A stretch of DNA of 29,620 bases from Actinomortierella ambigua (lineage: Eukaryota; Mortierellomycota; Mortierellomycetes; Mortierellales; Mortierellaceae), in assembly GCA_016098155.1 (NCBI GenBank), contig JAAAJB010000347.1:8133-37752 (forward strand). The letters are read 5' to 3'. The translations under genes and the position numbers were made by a program. Shown piece after piece: positions 28,435 through 29,620 of this stretch; positions within the stretch are counted from its first letter, which is position 1, and each line of letters opens with the position of its first letter. Below the pieces are notes generated by a model that searched no databases, was not told the origin of the DNA, and saw only the letters and a program-made list of their open reading frames with translations.

Positions 28435-29170
28435 GCTTCCAAGTCTAGTTAAGAAAGTGGGGACGCTTGATTCATCCAGTGGAGACGAGGCGCAAGACCA
28501 AGAAAGGACAAGCGAGGATTTTGGGTGTGTGACGTGAAGTCAGGAGGCGAGGACCGGAAGACATGGCTAAGAAGACACGGTTCCTATTGTAAAGCCATGA
28601 GGATTCTACTAAGAAACCCCCCTCTCAGCGAAGGACACTCTACCACCTTCCGCCTCCTGTCCCATAGTTGTTCGAGTGATTCAATTAGTCGTTAGGCGAA
28701 AACCAAAGGCAGGTAAAGATGCCACTTTTCTGGTGAATTACGAGCATTCAATGATGTCGAAATATCGCGGCAACTTTCGTAACATCAGCAATGCGAGAAT
28801 AGTTCCCACATATGTACGAAGCAACTATCGCGTGGTATACAGACGAGTAACGCATTTGTAAATCCATGTCGAAACATCAGCGTTCCGCAGCCACAACCAT
28901 TCTCACTAGAGCTTTGATGAGATCCCCTTAGTCATCGCAAGTGACCTGATCGCTTATGTAAAGTATGTTGATATGAAACTTTTTAAATGCAGTGCTTCCG
29001 GAGAAACTATACGTACGGGTCGAGATGTTATGCATCGTTCCACAGCGGCATTCCTACACCATCGAACTATGCGTTCTTGCTTAGAGTAGCACTGAGGCCC
29101 TTATCGCGGATTCGTGCAGCTATTACATATGCTTGTTCGTCTCCGTGGCGCCACAATGTGGTCCCTTCTA
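28435..29170. other. Region without recognised genes
   Basis: Only short ORFs without motifs are present (for example 28676-28861). The sequence is of ordinary composition. It lies beyond the degraded end of the Sel1-repeat gene. Confidence 0.45.
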
Positions 29171-29299
29171 AATCATTGAATGCTATATTTTCTCTCTGCT
29201 TGACCCCCTGGGCCAAGGCCATCTCGTCATCAACGGCAGCATTGGGCGCGCTCAGGCTATTGCTCTGCTGCCTTGCATCATCATTTGACTATCACAGCA
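29171..29299 (-). pseudogene. Decayed Sel1-repeat sequence downstream of the partial gene
   Basis: In frames interrupted by stops, minus-strand fragments such as VGQRVVQSDAVIVK, CKAAEQ and PERAQ follow the Sel1 consensus past the stop at 29300. They suggest the gene was once longer at its C-terminus. Confidence 0.4.
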
Positions 29300-29620
29300 T
29301 CACTCTGAACGACCCTCTGTCCTACGTTTGTAATTCAATACAAGGTTGCGCGCCTTGGTGTACCATCTAATCGTCTCGACGTTGCTCTGGTCGACTCCTC
29401 GTCCTTGCTCGTACATCACTCCAAGACCGGACTGTGCGTCTGCATCCCCTTGCCCAGCCGCCTTGATGTAGCTCTTGGCTGTCTCGACGTCACTCTGATT
29501 GACCTCTTGTCTTTGTCTGTGCATCACTCCAAGGTAGAACTGCGCATTAGCATCCCCTTGTTCGGCTGCCTTGGTGTACCACTTGACTGCCTCGATGTCG
29601 CTCTGATCGACCCCTCGTCC
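29300..29620 (-). CDS. Sel1-like-repeat protein, partial (5' end outside window)
   Basis: The frame runs off the right edge and reads GRGVDQSDIEAVKWYTKAAE, QGDANAQFYLGVMHRQRQEV, SDVETAKSYIKAAGQGDADA, QSGLGVMYEQGRGVDQSNVE and TIRWYTKA before a non-repeat end and a TGA at 29300. Consecutive units are 36 residues (108 nt), the Sel1-like repeat, which builds alpha-solenoid adaptor surfaces; these proteins are numerous in Mortierella-type fungi and some arbuscular fungi. About 2.7 repeats are visible. The last repeat breaks after WYTKAR into unrelated residues, and Sel1-like fragments continue in another frame, so the C-terminus seems truncated by a frameshift. Confidence 0.85.
   Translation of the reverse strand, partial: GRGVDQSDIEAVKWYTKAAEQGDANAQFYLGVMHRQRQEVNQSDVETAKSYIKAAGQGDADAQSGLGVMYEQGRGVDQSNVETIRWYTKARNLVLNYKRRTEGRSE

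Overview
The window looks like genomic DNA of a filamentous fungus, most likely an early-diverging one of the Mortierella type (Mucoromycota/Mortierellomycota). Genes have many short GT-AG introns, some with 5'-UTR introns. Promoters are pyrimidine-rich. Proteins carry long Gln/Pro/Ser/Thr and Asp/Glu low-complexity tails. Sel1-repeat fragments with a GQGVDQS-type consensus lie at both ends. No tRNA, rRNA, CRISPR array or bacterial-type operon was seen. The taxon is an inference from gene style, not from a search.

Left part (1-6.5 kb): the 5' half of a minus-strand D-amino-acid-oxidase-like gene runs off the left edge and has a probable GC-AG intron. Then come two copies of a gene for a 68-residue hydrophilic (LEA/CsbD-like) protein, CDS 2115-2321 and 5344-5550, with recognisably duplicated promoters, 5'-UTR introns and 3' flanks. 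The second copy's promoter appears split: its distal part is at 3161-3277 and its proximal part starts near 5005. Between them lie retroelement debris: a Ty3/gypsy-type integrase C-terminal fragment and two ~460-bp LTR-like sequences in opposite orientation. A GGATTCG-rich inverted repeat (2767-3090) and a frameshifted Sel1-repeat pseudogene (about 6160-6475) add to the accessory character.

Centre (7.2-17.9 kb): two plus-strand genes, a five-exon PRL-type (PTP4A) phosphatase (7249-8534, 230 aa) and a five-exon AIG1/IMAP-type GTPase with an N-terminal polyQ tract (9038-10900, 433 aa). The second converges on a 2138-residue, single-coding-exon, low-complexity protein on the minus strand (11204-17620) that I do not recognise; it has a well-formed 5'-UTR intron.

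Right part (19-29.6 kb): a minus-strand RapGAP-domain gene (six 3' exons, 19071-21011, in consistent phase; N-terminal exons unresolved up to about 23.1 kb) is divergent from a plus-strand type-I membrane protein (24429-27326, 965 aa). That protein has a signal peptide, a Kre9/Knh1-like ectodomain, one transmembrane helix and a very long cytoplasmic tail, like a cell-surface sensor. A weak minus-strand gene candidate (27.65-28.25 kb), a mostly featureless stretch and a partial Sel1-repeat gene complete the window.

Several genes (PRL phosphatase, AIG1 GTPase, RapGAP, surface sensor) belong to signalling families, but nothing in the sequence shows that they act together. I did not find a convincing new multigene system. 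The most unusual structure is the retroelement-split duplication at 1.67-5.94 kb.
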